From Oscillibacter sp. (GTDB lineage Bacteria; Bacillota; Clostridia; Oscillospirales; Oscillospiraceae): a DNA stretch of 64,000 nucleotides. Positions 38,745-47,149 of this stretch are shown here, piece by piece. Location of the stretch: assembly GCA_022791875.1 (NCBI GenBank), contig JAAVZX010000077.1:62001-126000 (forward strand), given 5' to 3'. Both the position numbers and the translations under genes were made by a program. Within the stretch, counting starts at the first letter, position 1. Every line of letters starts with the position of its first letter. Under the pieces are notes generated by a model, which was not told the origin of the DNA, did not search any database, and worked only from the letters and a program-made list of their open reading frames with translations.

Positions 38745-39437
38745 ATGCAGGAGTTTTCCATGCGCGTGATCGCGCGGATTCACAGCGATTTCGCCGCTAA
38801 ATTCGGCGTACCGCGCCAAAGCGGACTCGTCGACGCGCTGGAGGCCAATATCATCTTTGAGCCGGAGTTCCGGAACCCTGACGCCCTCCGCGGACTCGAC
38901 GGGTTCTCTCACCTTTGGCTGCTCTGGATTTTTGACCAGGCCGTGCGCGCCCAGTGGTCCCCTACCGTCCGCCCGCCCCGCCTTGGCGGCAACACACGCC
39001 TCGGCGTCTTCGCTACGCGCTCCCCATTCCGCCCGAACCCCATCGCCCTCTCCGCCGTCGCCCTGGCGGGCGTCGAGCTTGCCTCTGACCGCGGCCCCAT
39101 CCTCCACGTCCGCGGCGCGGACCTTGTGGACGGCACCCCCATCCTCGACATCAAGCCCTACCTCCCCTACGCCGACTGCCTCCCCCATGCCTCCGGAGGC
39201 TTCGCCTCCGCCCCCGCCGGGGAGACGCTCGGCGTTGACATTCCCCCTGACCTCCTGGAGCGGGTGCCCCCCAACCGCCGGGACGCCCTTCGCGGCGTCC
39301 TCGCCCTGGACCCGCGGCCCCATTACCACGAGGACCCGGAGCGGGTCTACGGCTTCGGCTTCGCCGGGCTGGAGGTCCGCTTCACCGTCTCCGGGTCCCT
39401 CCTGACAGTCCGGGAAATCCTGCCTGGAAAAGGCTGA
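38745..39437 (+). CDS. trmO: tRNA (N6-threonylcarbamoyladenosine(37)-N6)-methyltransferase TrmO
   Basis: ARIHSDFAAKFGVPRQSG, LDGFSHLWLLWIFDQ, RSPFRPNPIALSAVAL. Confidence 0.92.
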   Translation: MQEFSMRVIARIHSDFAAKFGVPRQSGLVDALEANIIFEPEFRNPDALRGLDGFSHLWLLWIFDQAVRAQWSPTVRPPRLGGNTRLGVFATRSPFRPNPIALSAVALAGVELASDRGPILHVRGADLVDGTPILDIKPYLPYADCLPHASGGFASAPAGETLGVDIPPDLLERVPPNRRDALRGVLALDPRPHYHEDPERVYGFGFAGLEVRFTVSGSLLTVREILPGKG

Positions 39438-39448
39438 TTTCACGCGAA

Positions 39449-39483
39449 AAAGTCCCCTGTTCTCATGGAACAGAGGACTTTTT
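39449..39483. terminator. terminator between convergent genes
   Basis: aaaaagtcccctgttct-catg-gaacagaggactttttt. Confidence 0.8.
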
Positions 39484-39500
39484 TCACGCAATACGGTTCC

Positions 39501-39707
39501 TTACTCGTACAGCTCTTCGTCGGCGTAGTCATCGTACTCGGAGCGGAAACGGTGGCTCAGACGGTTCTTGATCCCGCAGTACCCCACGCTCAGATCATGC
39601 CAGCCCCCGATCAGCAGGCAGACAAACGCCGCAAACGCCAGGCTCGCCCCGATAATTTTCATCACCATACTTGCCGTTTTGCTCATGCTAGTCTCCTCCC
39701 ATTTCAA
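39501..39707 (-). CDS. small membrane protein
   Basis: 68 aa, hydrophobic N-terminal half; GGGAGGAG upstream. Confidence 0.6.
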   Translation of the reverse strand: MKWEETSMSKTASMVMKIIGASLAFAAFVCLLIGGWHDLSVGYCGIKNRLSHRFRSEYDDYADEELYE

Positions 39708-39800
39708 GTGTTACAGAACCAACAGTTCTATCATACACTCTTTTCTCCGCTTTTACAAGCCTTTTCTTGGATTCTCTTCAGAATCCTGGAATCCGCGCCC

Positions 39801-40154
39801 CTAGCCGCCGTAGATATCCTCCACGTCCATCCGGTCCCCCAGAAGGAAGGGCAGAAAGCGCCCCATCAGCGGCACATAAGCCGCCGCCAGCAGCAGCGAC
39901 GCGATCCACGCCGCCCCACGCTTCTTCCGTCCCGGCACCGCCAGGCCGATCAGCGCCCCGATGGCCCCGATGCAAAGACCCGCGAAGGTCAGATCCCGCC
40001 AGGTGCTTCGCCGCAGCCAGCGCCGCGCCGCCTCTCTCACTCGATTCATCTCTCCTGCCTCCTTCTTCTGTTGCGCCCCGTACACACAGGGCCCTATGCA
40101 AACCGCGCCCGTTTCATCCGCCGCCTCCCCCTTCCCAAACGCAGCGGCTTCCAC
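39801..40154 (-). CDS. hypothetical membrane protein
   Basis: Hydrophobic helices; start uncertain (internal ATG 40050 has a better RBS). Confidence 0.5.
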   Translation of the reverse strand: MEAAAFGKGEAADETGAVCIGPCVYGAQQKKEAGEMNRVREAARRWLRRSTWRDLTFAGLCIGAIGALIGLAVPGRKKRGAAWIASLLLAAAYVPLMGRFLPFLLGDRMDVEDIYGG

Positions 40155-40305
40155 GCATTCTATTCGGGAGCCGGGTGGAAAAGAACGGGGCGCGCGGGGG
40201 GAAAAGCGGGGAAAAAAGCCGCAGGCGTCACAGGCGCCCGCGGCTCTTACGCAGCAGGAAGCCGCGCCCGATGCGGGGCCTCTCGGGGCCCCTCCGGGTG
40301 TGGCG

Positions 40306-40482
40306 TCAGGCGTAGGTGTCGATGAACTGGCCCAAGCTCTGGGTGGGGGGAAGCATTTCCAGCATTTCCTCCGCGGCCAGCTCCTGGGTATCCATCACCT
40401 TTTTCGCCATGCTCATGGCATACTCCACAGAAAACTGTGCGGCGCTCATACTCATGGAAGCGCTCGCGATGGCATCCATCAT
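40306..40482 (-). CDS. YjfB family putative motility protein (58 aa; absent from ORF track)
   Basis: MMDAIASASMSMSAAQFSVEYAMSMAKKVMDTQELAAEEMLEMLPPTQSLGQFIDTYA; ggagga RBS; next to csrA. Confidence 0.8.
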   Translation of the reverse strand: MMDAIASASMSMSAAQFSVEYAMSMAKKVMDTQELAAEEMLEMLPPTQSLGQFIDTYA

Positions 40483-40550
40483 GGTTCCGTCCTCCTTCTC
40501 TCAATCATTCCTCCTCCGCCCGCACCATGAGGACGCGGGCGGACAGCGGA

Positions 40551-40790
40551 TCAGGGTTTTTTCCTGGCGCGGGAGGCCAGCAGATCCAGCAGCTCCGCGG
40601 GCGCGGCCTCCTCCACGGCGGAATCCCGGTTCGCCGCCGTGGCGTCCACCAGCTCGCTGCGCAGGATCGGCACCTCCTGGGGCGCCGAGATGGCAAGGCG
40701 CACCCGGCCCCCCTCGATGGAAACCACCGACACGGAGATATCCTCTCCGATCACCAGGGACTCGCCGGGCTTGCGCTGTAAAATCAGCAA
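40551..40790 (-). CDS. csrA: carbon storage regulator CsrA (TTG start, C-terminal extension)
   Basis: MLILQRKPGESLVIGEDISVSVVSIEGGRVRLAISAPQEVPILRSEL; GGGAGGAGG upstream of TTG 40790; start lies inside the fliW 3' end. Confidence 0.92.
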   Translation of the reverse strand: MLILQRKPGESLVIGEDISVSVVSIEGGRVRLAISAPQEVPILRSELVDATAANRDSAVEEAAPAELLDLLASRARKKP

Positions 40791-41251
40791 GGCGCGGCCT
40801 CCTCCCTCTGGCCAAATTCCTCCAGCGGATGACGCATTTCGTAGACCTCCATGATAATCTGGCGGGCCTCCCGCGTCTCCGGATGGATGACCAAGGGGCA
40901 GCGCAGGTTCACCGTGCTGGACGACACGGGGTTCTTCACGGCGCACAGCACATAGAAGCCCAAGGCTCCCGCGTCCTCCACGCCGAACTGCTCCAGCTCC
41001 GCCTTCTGGAGCACCGGCGCGTAGTCCGGCATCAGACTGAACGCGTCCATCACCACGAAGGCCAGGGCCGGGGTGGCGGTGCTCTGGAGGCACAGCAGGT
41101 TCCCCCCGCTTCCGTCGAAGGGCAGCAGCAGGAAGCTGTGCTCCTCCTCGAAGCCGAATATGCCGCCGGGGAAGCGGATCACCTCATCTGCCTCGTACTC
41201 AATCTCTCCAAAGTATTTGGTCTGGAGCTTCAAAGCGGAACCTCCTGTCAT
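40784..41251 (-). CDS. fliW: flagellar assembly factor FliW
   Basis: LQTKYFGEIEYEADEVIRFPGGIFGFEEEHSFLLL. Confidence 0.92.
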   Translation of the reverse strand: MTGGSALKLQTKYFGEIEYEADEVIRFPGGIFGFEEEHSFLLLPFDGSGGNLLCLQSTATPALAFVVMDAFSLMPDYAPVLQKAELEQFGVEDAGALGFYVLCAVKNPVSSSTVNLRCPLVIHPETREARQIIMEVYEMRHPLEEFGQREEAAPC

Positions 41252-41856
41252 GCCTGCACGTCCACCGGCTCGTAATCAGGATCGGCGGAGGGGGGCACGT
41301 ACAGCGGCCCGCCCACGTACTTGATAATCACTTCCGGCTTCTGCTTCACGGAGATCTCGATGTCTCCCGGGATGAACTCGAACTTCGTCTTGTTCACCCG
41401 CCAGTCGAAGTTTAGTTTATCCATTTCGTAGCGGATATTCATCTCGCCGGGGTCCCAGGTGATCTCAGGCGCGGCCTTGGGGATGAAGTCCAGGCCGGGC
41501 TGGGAGAACATCTGGGTGCTGATGGCGGTCTGGGACAGCTGGGCCTGGACGTCCTCGCCGATCTGGGCTTTCAGGTACAGCTCCCCCTCCTGGGCAAAGG
41601 AGGCCGTGGCCTTATACGCCGCCTGCTTCCCCTTGTCGGCCCCCTGCTCGATGGCCTGGGTGGGGGTGGGGACGATGGAGCTGCGCATTTCAAAGGTGTC
41701 GATGTTCAGTTGGATGGCGCGGCTTTTAATGCTCAGACCGCCCTTGTCCCGGGACACCTCCAGCTCTGCGGTGCCCCGGGTGTATTCCAGCTGTGCGCGG
41801 GACGTTTTCATCTCAATTTCGATGGGGACTCTGGTAATTTCAAGCAGTTGTTCCAT
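41248..41856 (-). CDS. DUF6470 family (YviE-like) flagellar-cluster protein
   Basis: LLEITRVPIEIEMKTSRAQLEYTRGTAELEVSRDKGGLSIKS; position between flgL and fliW. Confidence 0.75.
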   Translation of the reverse strand: MEQLLEITRVPIEIEMKTSRAQLEYTRGTAELEVSRDKGGLSIKSRAIQLNIDTFEMRSSIVPTPTQAIEQGADKGKQAAYKATASFAQEGELYLKAQIGEDVQAQLSQTAISTQMFSQPGLDFIPKAAPEITWDPGEMNIRYEMDKLNFDWRVNKTKFEFIPGDIEISVKQKPEVIIKYVGGPLYVPPSADPDYEPVDVQA

Positions 41857-41901
41857 AAATCATAGCGCTCTCCTTTCTGAAAAATTCACCTCAAAGCTCC
41901 C

Positions 41902-43470
41902 TCAGAAGCTCATATAGTCCATCAGGCTCTGGGACAGGATGCTGTTGCCCACTTTCAGCGCGGTGTCGTAGCAATACTTCGCGAACATGAGGTCGGAGAT
42001 GGCCGCCGCGGGGTCCACGTCCTCCATGCCCAGGAACTGGTCCTGGAGGGAGTCGCAGTTGTCGATCAGCAGCTCGCCGTTGTCCTTGAGGAAGCTGGTC
42101 TGGGTGTCCAGCTCCACGTAGCGCTGCTTCACCAGGGCGGAGCTGTCCTCGAACTTCTTGGCCAGGATGTTGAACTCCGCCTCGTCCTTATCGCTGGCGA
42201 ACTCGCCGTCTTCGGGGTCGCAGGCCAGGAGGATCTCGCTGAGCCGGTTCATGACGGAGGCCATGTTCTCCGGGATGTCGAAGACGTATTTCTCCCCGTT
42301 GGGATCGTCGTCATTCACGGGGACCTCTACCTTCTTGGTGCCGTAGCCGCCCAGGTAGTAGGTGCCCTGGAGGGCCACGTCGAAGACGCTGGAGGATACC
42401 ACTTTCCCGTCCTTCTCCTCGTAGCCCAGGCCGAGATCGAGGTACTTCTTCTCGTCGTAGTTGTAGTAATCCAGCTTTGCCAGCTCATCCGGGTCCTTGG
42501 TGTCCACGGGGATGCCCCGGTAGCAGAGGACTTCGCTGGCCTCGCTCTTGGTGTTGGTAAAGGTGCCGTCGGGCTTGACGTACTGCTTGTCGGAACCTTC
42601 AATGTACTTATCGTTTTCCTTCGGCCCCCACTTCACCAAGTCTGGATTATCAGCCGGCTTAAAGTTTTCGTCTCCGATCTTCCCGCCGCCTGCGGCGTAA
42701 TATTTGCCGTACTCCGGCTCATTCTGCCTCTCCAGAGCTTCTTCAAGCGCAGTTTCAAACGGCTCCAAATCGTCTCCGGTAAGACCTTGATTATTCACAG
42801 CATCGTCATAAGCCTGCTGAGCGGCGATGATCTGCTGGTCAATCTTAAAGGTTGTATCCTGATCAAAGCTCTTGTTTTCCATCGCCACTTCGGCAGCTTC
42901 GTCCACATTGTTGGTCAGCTTATCGTTAGCCGTCACATACTGGAACGCGTGCGCGTGCTCCGGATTCGTCGGATCAGGCTCCGCAACGAAGTCCGGATTC
43001 TCCCTGGGCTTCCAGGTGAAAGGCACGTGAAGGGTATCGGCCCCGGAGAAGATATAGTTCTCGCTGTAGCGCCCGTTCATGGTCTGAATAATGCTCTTGG
43101 ACTTGGCGGCCATGGACTGGCCCAGGGCGTTGCGGGCGGAGGCGTCCGCGCCGTTGAGGCCGCGGAGGATGCTCATGAAGCCGTTGTCGTCGGTGATGGT
43201 GTCGATATCCTTCTCCACGCTGTCCAGGGCGGACCAGGCTTGATCGTACTTGTGGATGGCGGCGTCGTTGGCCTCGTACTGGCTGGAGGTGCGCAGGTAG
43301 GACCAGCGGAGCTGGAAGGCCCGGGCCGCCCGGGCCGGGTCCTCCGCGAAGCTGGTGAACTGGCGGTGGGTAATGACCCGGTTCATGGTCTGGTTCATGG
43401 TGTAGGTGGACCGGTTCAGATTGTAACGGTAGCCTTTCAGGGAGCCTACCGTGGTCATGCGGCTGATCAT
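41902..43470 (-). CDS. flgL: flagellar hook-associated protein FlgL (HAP3) with large central insertion
   Basis: N-term MISRMTTVGSLKGYRYNLNRSTYTMNQTMNRVITHRQFTSFAEDPARAAR; C-terminal flagellin-like helix; 522 aa. Confidence 0.88.
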   Translation of the reverse strand: MISRMTTVGSLKGYRYNLNRSTYTMNQTMNRVITHRQFTSFAEDPARAARAFQLRWSYLRTSSQYEANDAAIHKYDQAWSALDSVEKDIDTITDDNGFMSILRGLNGADASARNALGQSMAAKSKSIIQTMNGRYSENYIFSGADTLHVPFTWKPRENPDFVAEPDPTNPEHAHAFQYVTANDKLTNNVDEAAEVAMENKSFDQDTTFKIDQQIIAAQQAYDDAVNNQGLTGDDLEPFETALEEALERQNEPEYGKYYAAGGGKIGDENFKPADNPDLVKWGPKENDKYIEGSDKQYVKPDGTFTNTKSEASEVLCYRGIPVDTKDPDELAKLDYYNYDEKKYLDLGLGYEEKDGKVVSSSVFDVALQGTYYLGGYGTKKVEVPVNDDDPNGEKYVFDIPENMASVMNRLSEILLACDPEDGEFASDKDEAEFNILAKKFEDSSALVKQRYVELDTQTSFLKDNGELLIDNCDSLQDQFLGMEDVDPAAAISDLMFAKYCYDTALKVGNSILSQSLMDYMSF

Positions 43471-43485
43471 TGTGTTCCCTCCCTA

Positions 43486-46008
43486 TCAGGTCGTCAGGCC
43501 CGTGCCGTTCACCAGCTTGTCGAGGACGGAGTCCAGGGTGGTCATCAGGCGGCAGGCGGCGTTGTAGGACTTGGCATACATCATCAGATTCATGGCCTCG
43601 TCGTTGAAGTCCACGGAGGACACGGAGTCCCGCTGGGTGTCCAGGTCGACGGAGGTCTTGTAGTAGGTGTTCAGCAGGTCGGTGGTCTTCTTCTGGTCAT
43701 CGCCCAGGACGGTGCCGATGTTGTTCCACATCTCCCCGAAGGTGCCGTTGAACATGGTGTCCCCGTTGGCCTGGTCGCAGGAGGTGAGGTCCGTGGGGCT
43801 GTAGTCCATCTTCGTGTGGAACAGGCCCTCCAGGTGCAGCACGTTCTCGCTGTCGCCGGAGGCGGGCTCCACCTCGCCCATAGCGCAGGTGAAGGAGCGG
43901 ACGATCTTGTCGCCCTTGGACCAGGAGTAGGCGATGGAGATGTTGGAGGCTGTGATATCGGTGTCGTCGTCGCTGTCGCCGTGGTTGCTGAGGAGGTTTC
44001 CGCCGTCGAAGATGCCCTTGACTGCATCTTCGTCCACCTTGACGCTTCCGTCGGGTTGGTAGGTTTCTCCGCCCAGGTATGCCTTGACCAAGTCGGACTT
44101 TGAGATATCGACGCCGGACTGGTTGGTGGCCTCGAGGGCGTCCTTTACCTCCTGGGGCAGGGCGTCCCACACCTTGGGATCGTCGTAATCGACGTACTTG
44201 TTCAGGGCATATTCGGCCTTCTCAAAAATCGGGTTTCCACCACCGTCCACAGCCGGGTTTCCGTTCTCGTCCTTAGCCTGGACCGGATTTCCGTCCTTAT
44301 CTCTCACCACATATTCAATGGTAATAAGCGCACTGGCAGGCCGGCCGCTCTCGTTCATGACCGGATCTCCATTCGCGTCCACTACAGGGGTGATATAGTT
44401 GCCGTCTGGATCGGTGCGGTAGCCCTGGTTGGCCTCGTTGAGCACCGTGGCGATCTGGTTGGCCAGCAGGTCCAGGGAGCGTTGGTAGTAGGGGATGCCC
44501 CGCTTGGTGGCGGCTTTCTCGTCCACGTTGGCGATTACGTCCAGGTCGGTGAACTCGCCGTTTTCCGTCAGCAGTTCCCGCTCCGCCTGGAGCGCGCCGA
44601 TCATGTCGTTGTCGTCCAGATGCACGTCTCCGGAGGGGGTCTTGGTGTAGACGCGCTTGAAGTACGCGTTGGGGGCATTGGGGTCCTTCACGTCCGGGTC
44701 CCGGCCATAGACGGTGATGGTGATCACGCCGGTGTCCTTATCCGTCTCCTGGGTGGTGCCGCCGGTGTCCTTGACGGCGTCGCTGTACTCCTTCTGCGTC
44801 AGGGGCGTCGTCTTCACAGATGTATAGTAGAAGAGGTTATCCCGGCAGTCCCGCAGCTCGGAGACGGTCATGTCGAAGTCGGGGTTGTTGACCAGGCGGG
44901 CCTCATCCGGGTCCTTGGTAGGCTTTCCGTCGGCGGACAGGTAGGGAAGGTAATCGGGGTTCTCCACGGGGACCCACAGGGCATCGTTAGCATCTGTAAC
45001 AACCTCGTTTTTGTCGTTTACCATCTCGCCATTCTCATTCAGCTTTGGTGTCGTCTGCGCCTCAGAGGCACGGGCCGTAGGATTGCCGAACTGATCCAGA
45101 TACGGCAGACTGGTGGGGTCCTTATAGTCCGGGTCCCGCTTCTGGGGCACCTGGTCGATAGAGATCTGGGCCCCGAAGATGCCGTCAATCAAAGTGGTGC
45201 TGTCCGTCTTCACGGAGGGGTCCGGGTTGGCGTCGCCCAGCTTAATGACGCACTTCTCCACCCACTCGCCGCCGCCGATGTCCTCCGGCTCGTACTTCAC
45301 GTCGATCTGCATGTACTCCGACAGCTGGTCAATCAGCAGATTCCGCTCGTCCCGGAGCTCCAGGGCCTTATGGCCGTGGATCTCGCTGTTGCGGATTGAC
45401 TCGTTCAGGTCCCGGATGCCGGTGAGGATGGAGTTTACCGTCTTCACGTCCTGGACCAGGCCCTTCTCCACGTTGTTGTAGTGCTCCTCCAGCTTGGCGG
45501 CGTAAGAGTTCAGCTTCTGGCACAGGGACTCCACGGCGGAGCGGACCTGGATGTCGAACTCCTGGTGGCCCGTCTCGGTGGTGAGGCGCTCCAGGGCGCT
45601 GGCGATGTTCTCAATCTGTGCGCCGATGATGCCGAAGTGCTCGCCCTCGGTCTGCTCGCCCTTGGCGACCTCGTCCAGGATGGTGGCGATGCCCTGCAAA
45701 CCGCCCAGCTTCGTGTCCTGGTAGCCCACCTTAGCCTGCTCGCTGCGGAAGCGGATGTCCAGGTAGGGGTCCCGGATCTGGGAGACGCCGCTGGCCAGCA
45801 CGCCCTGGCCGATGCGCAGGTCGTACTTGGCCGTGTAGCGGTCCGCGCCGCCGATGTAGAGGCTCTCCTGGTCCAGGCGCTGCCGGGTGTAGCCGGGGGT
45901 GTTGATATTTGAAATATTGTTGCCCGTTACCGTCAGTCCGCTCTGGGCCGCGTAAATGGCCAGGCGGGCCTGGGTAAAGGAACCAAACGTACCGATGCCC
46001 ATAGTCAA
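43486..46008 (-). CDS. flgK: flagellar hook-associated protein FlgK (HAP1) with large insertions
   Basis: FTQARLAIYAAQSGLTVTGNNISNINTPGYTRQRLDQESL; C-term SVDFNDEAMNLMMYAKSYNAACRLMTTLDSVLDKLVNG; 840 aa. Confidence 0.92.
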   Translation of the reverse strand: MTMGIGTFGSFTQARLAIYAAQSGLTVTGNNISNINTPGYTRQRLDQESLYIGGADRYTAKYDLRIGQGVLASGVSQIRDPYLDIRFRSEQAKVGYQDTKLGGLQGIATILDEVAKGEQTEGEHFGIIGAQIENIASALERLTTETGHQEFDIQVRSAVESLCQKLNSYAAKLEEHYNNVEKGLVQDVKTVNSILTGIRDLNESIRNSEIHGHKALELRDERNLLIDQLSEYMQIDVKYEPEDIGGGEWVEKCVIKLGDANPDPSVKTDSTTLIDGIFGAQISIDQVPQKRDPDYKDPTSLPYLDQFGNPTARASEAQTTPKLNENGEMVNDKNEVVTDANDALWVPVENPDYLPYLSADGKPTKDPDEARLVNNPDFDMTVSELRDCRDNLFYYTSVKTTPLTQKEYSDAVKDTGGTTQETDKDTGVITITVYGRDPDVKDPNAPNAYFKRVYTKTPSGDVHLDDNDMIGALQAERELLTENGEFTDLDVIANVDEKAATKRGIPYYQRSLDLLANQIATVLNEANQGYRTDPDGNYITPVVDANGDPVMNESGRPASALITIEYVVRDKDGNPVQAKDENGNPAVDGGGNPIFEKAEYALNKYVDYDDPKVWDALPQEVKDALEATNQSGVDISKSDLVKAYLGGETYQPDGSVKVDEDAVKGIFDGGNLLSNHGDSDDDTDITASNISIAYSWSKGDKIVRSFTCAMGEVEPASGDSENVLHLEGLFHTKMDYSPTDLTSCDQANGDTMFNGTFGEMWNNIGTVLGDDQKKTTDLLNTYYKTSVDLDTQRDSVSSVDFNDEAMNLMMYAKSYNAACRLMTTLDSVLDKLVNGTGLTT

Positions 46009-46032
46009 TCTTCTCCTTTAATCTGGCGCAGC

Positions 46033-46530
46033 TCAGGCGCGGAAATCAGTTCTCATGGATTGGGGGGGCTGGGGGGACGGCGCGGGGGGGGCGTAGCCGG
46101 GCCCCGCCGCCTCCTGGGGCTCCTTCGGACCGCCCATGCCGGCGATGACGGACTCCACCTCGTAAAGGTTCTGCTCCAGCTTCGTCCGCGCGGCCTTGGC
46201 GCTCTCCTGATAGATCTGGTACTCGTCCTGCAAAGCGGCCACGGCCTTCTGGGCGCTCTCCCGGAGCTCCAGGGGGTAGCGGGCGGGCAGCTGGCTCAGG
46301 GGCACTTCCTTCATGCCCATCTCCCCCAGCAGCCGTTCCTTGCTCTGCTCCAGCCCTCTGAACGAGAGGGCCAGGGCCTGCTCCCGCTTGAGGACCTCGT
46401 CCAGGGCCACCAGGTCATCGTTCTGGGCGGCCTCGATCTTCCGCTTTGCCAGGGCGGACAGCTCTTCCACGTTGGAGCGCAGGGTGTCCAGCAGTTCCAG
46501 ATAGGAATTGTATACGTTGTCCATGCTCAA
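46033..46530 (-). CDS. flgN: flagellar export chaperone FlgN family
   Basis: Helical 165 aa protein between flgM and flgK. Confidence 0.75.
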   Translation of the reverse strand: MSMDNVYNSYLELLDTLRSNVEELSALAKRKIEAAQNDDLVALDEVLKREQALALSFRGLEQSKERLLGEMGMKEVPLSQLPARYPLELRESAQKAVAALQDEYQIYQESAKAARTKLEQNLYEVESVIAGMGGPKEPQEAAGPGYAPPAPSPQPPQSMRTDFRA

Positions 46531-46835
46531 TCCTCCACAAGGAACAGAATCCGCCCCGCGATGGCCATGGGGTCCGGTGTGTAGGCCCCGGCGGAAACCT
46601 CCTGCCGGAGGGCCTGGATGTCGCCGGTGGTGGTGGCGGTCCGCACCTCATGAGACAGGCGACTGACCGTGTCCATCCGGGCCGAGCCCTCCCCCGCCAG
46701 GAGGGAGGAAAATGTGGCGGAGTCATAGTTGGGTCCCACGGAAGTGGGAGCGGCGGCGCCGCGCTTCTGAATGGGGTAATACGTTTTTGTCCGGCTGACA
46801 GAGGAAATGCCGCCGGAACCGGAAGAAGTCAGCAC
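46527..46835 (-). CDS. flgM: anti-sigma-28 factor FlgM
   Basis: MDTVSRLSHEVRTATTTGDIQALRQEVSAGAYTPDPMAIAGRIL. Confidence 0.85.
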   Translation of the reverse strand: MLTSSGSGGISSVSRTKTYYPIQKRGAAAPTSVGPNYDSATFSSLLAGEGSARMDTVSRLSHEVRTATTTGDIQALRQEVSAGAYTPDPMAIAGRILFLVED

Positions 46836-46969
46836 AATGTCTCACCATCCTTTGCCTGTTTCCCGCCCCCTCTGCTTCCCCGCAGGCGGACGCAATGGTC
46901 CGGACGTACACAGGGGAGGGCGCGGGCGCTGTCACAATACAGCCTGCGTTTACAACCTATTTAATATTC

Positions 46970-46996
46970 ATATCGGCAAAACAGCCGAAAAGTTAA
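46970..46996 (-). promoter_or_regulatory. sigma-28 (SigD)-type promoter for flgM operon
   Basis: Minus strand TTAA (46993-46996) - 15 nt - GCCGATAT (46970-46977). Confidence 0.75.
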
Positions 46997-47071
46997 GAAC
47001 GCCTTTGGAGAATTTTCTCATTCTATCGAGAATCCTGCCGCCGGAGGCCCTTCCTGCCTGCCAGCAGAAGG

Positions 47072-47101
47072 GCGGGAGCGGACCAATCCGTCCGCTCCCG
47101 C
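47072..47101. terminator. strong hairpin downstream of cheB
   Basis: gcgggagcggac-caatcc-gtccgctcccgc, perfect 12-bp stem; no strong T-tract. Confidence 0.45.
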
Positions 47102-47149
47102 CGCAAAAATGCGCAGAAAGTCCGTGCATAAGATGGAAAAAATTCCCGT

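Noticed and set aside
42480-45135. Diversity-generating retroelement variable region in flgK/flgL
   Set aside because: No reverse transcriptase, no template repeat and no adenine-biased substitution pattern visible in the window.
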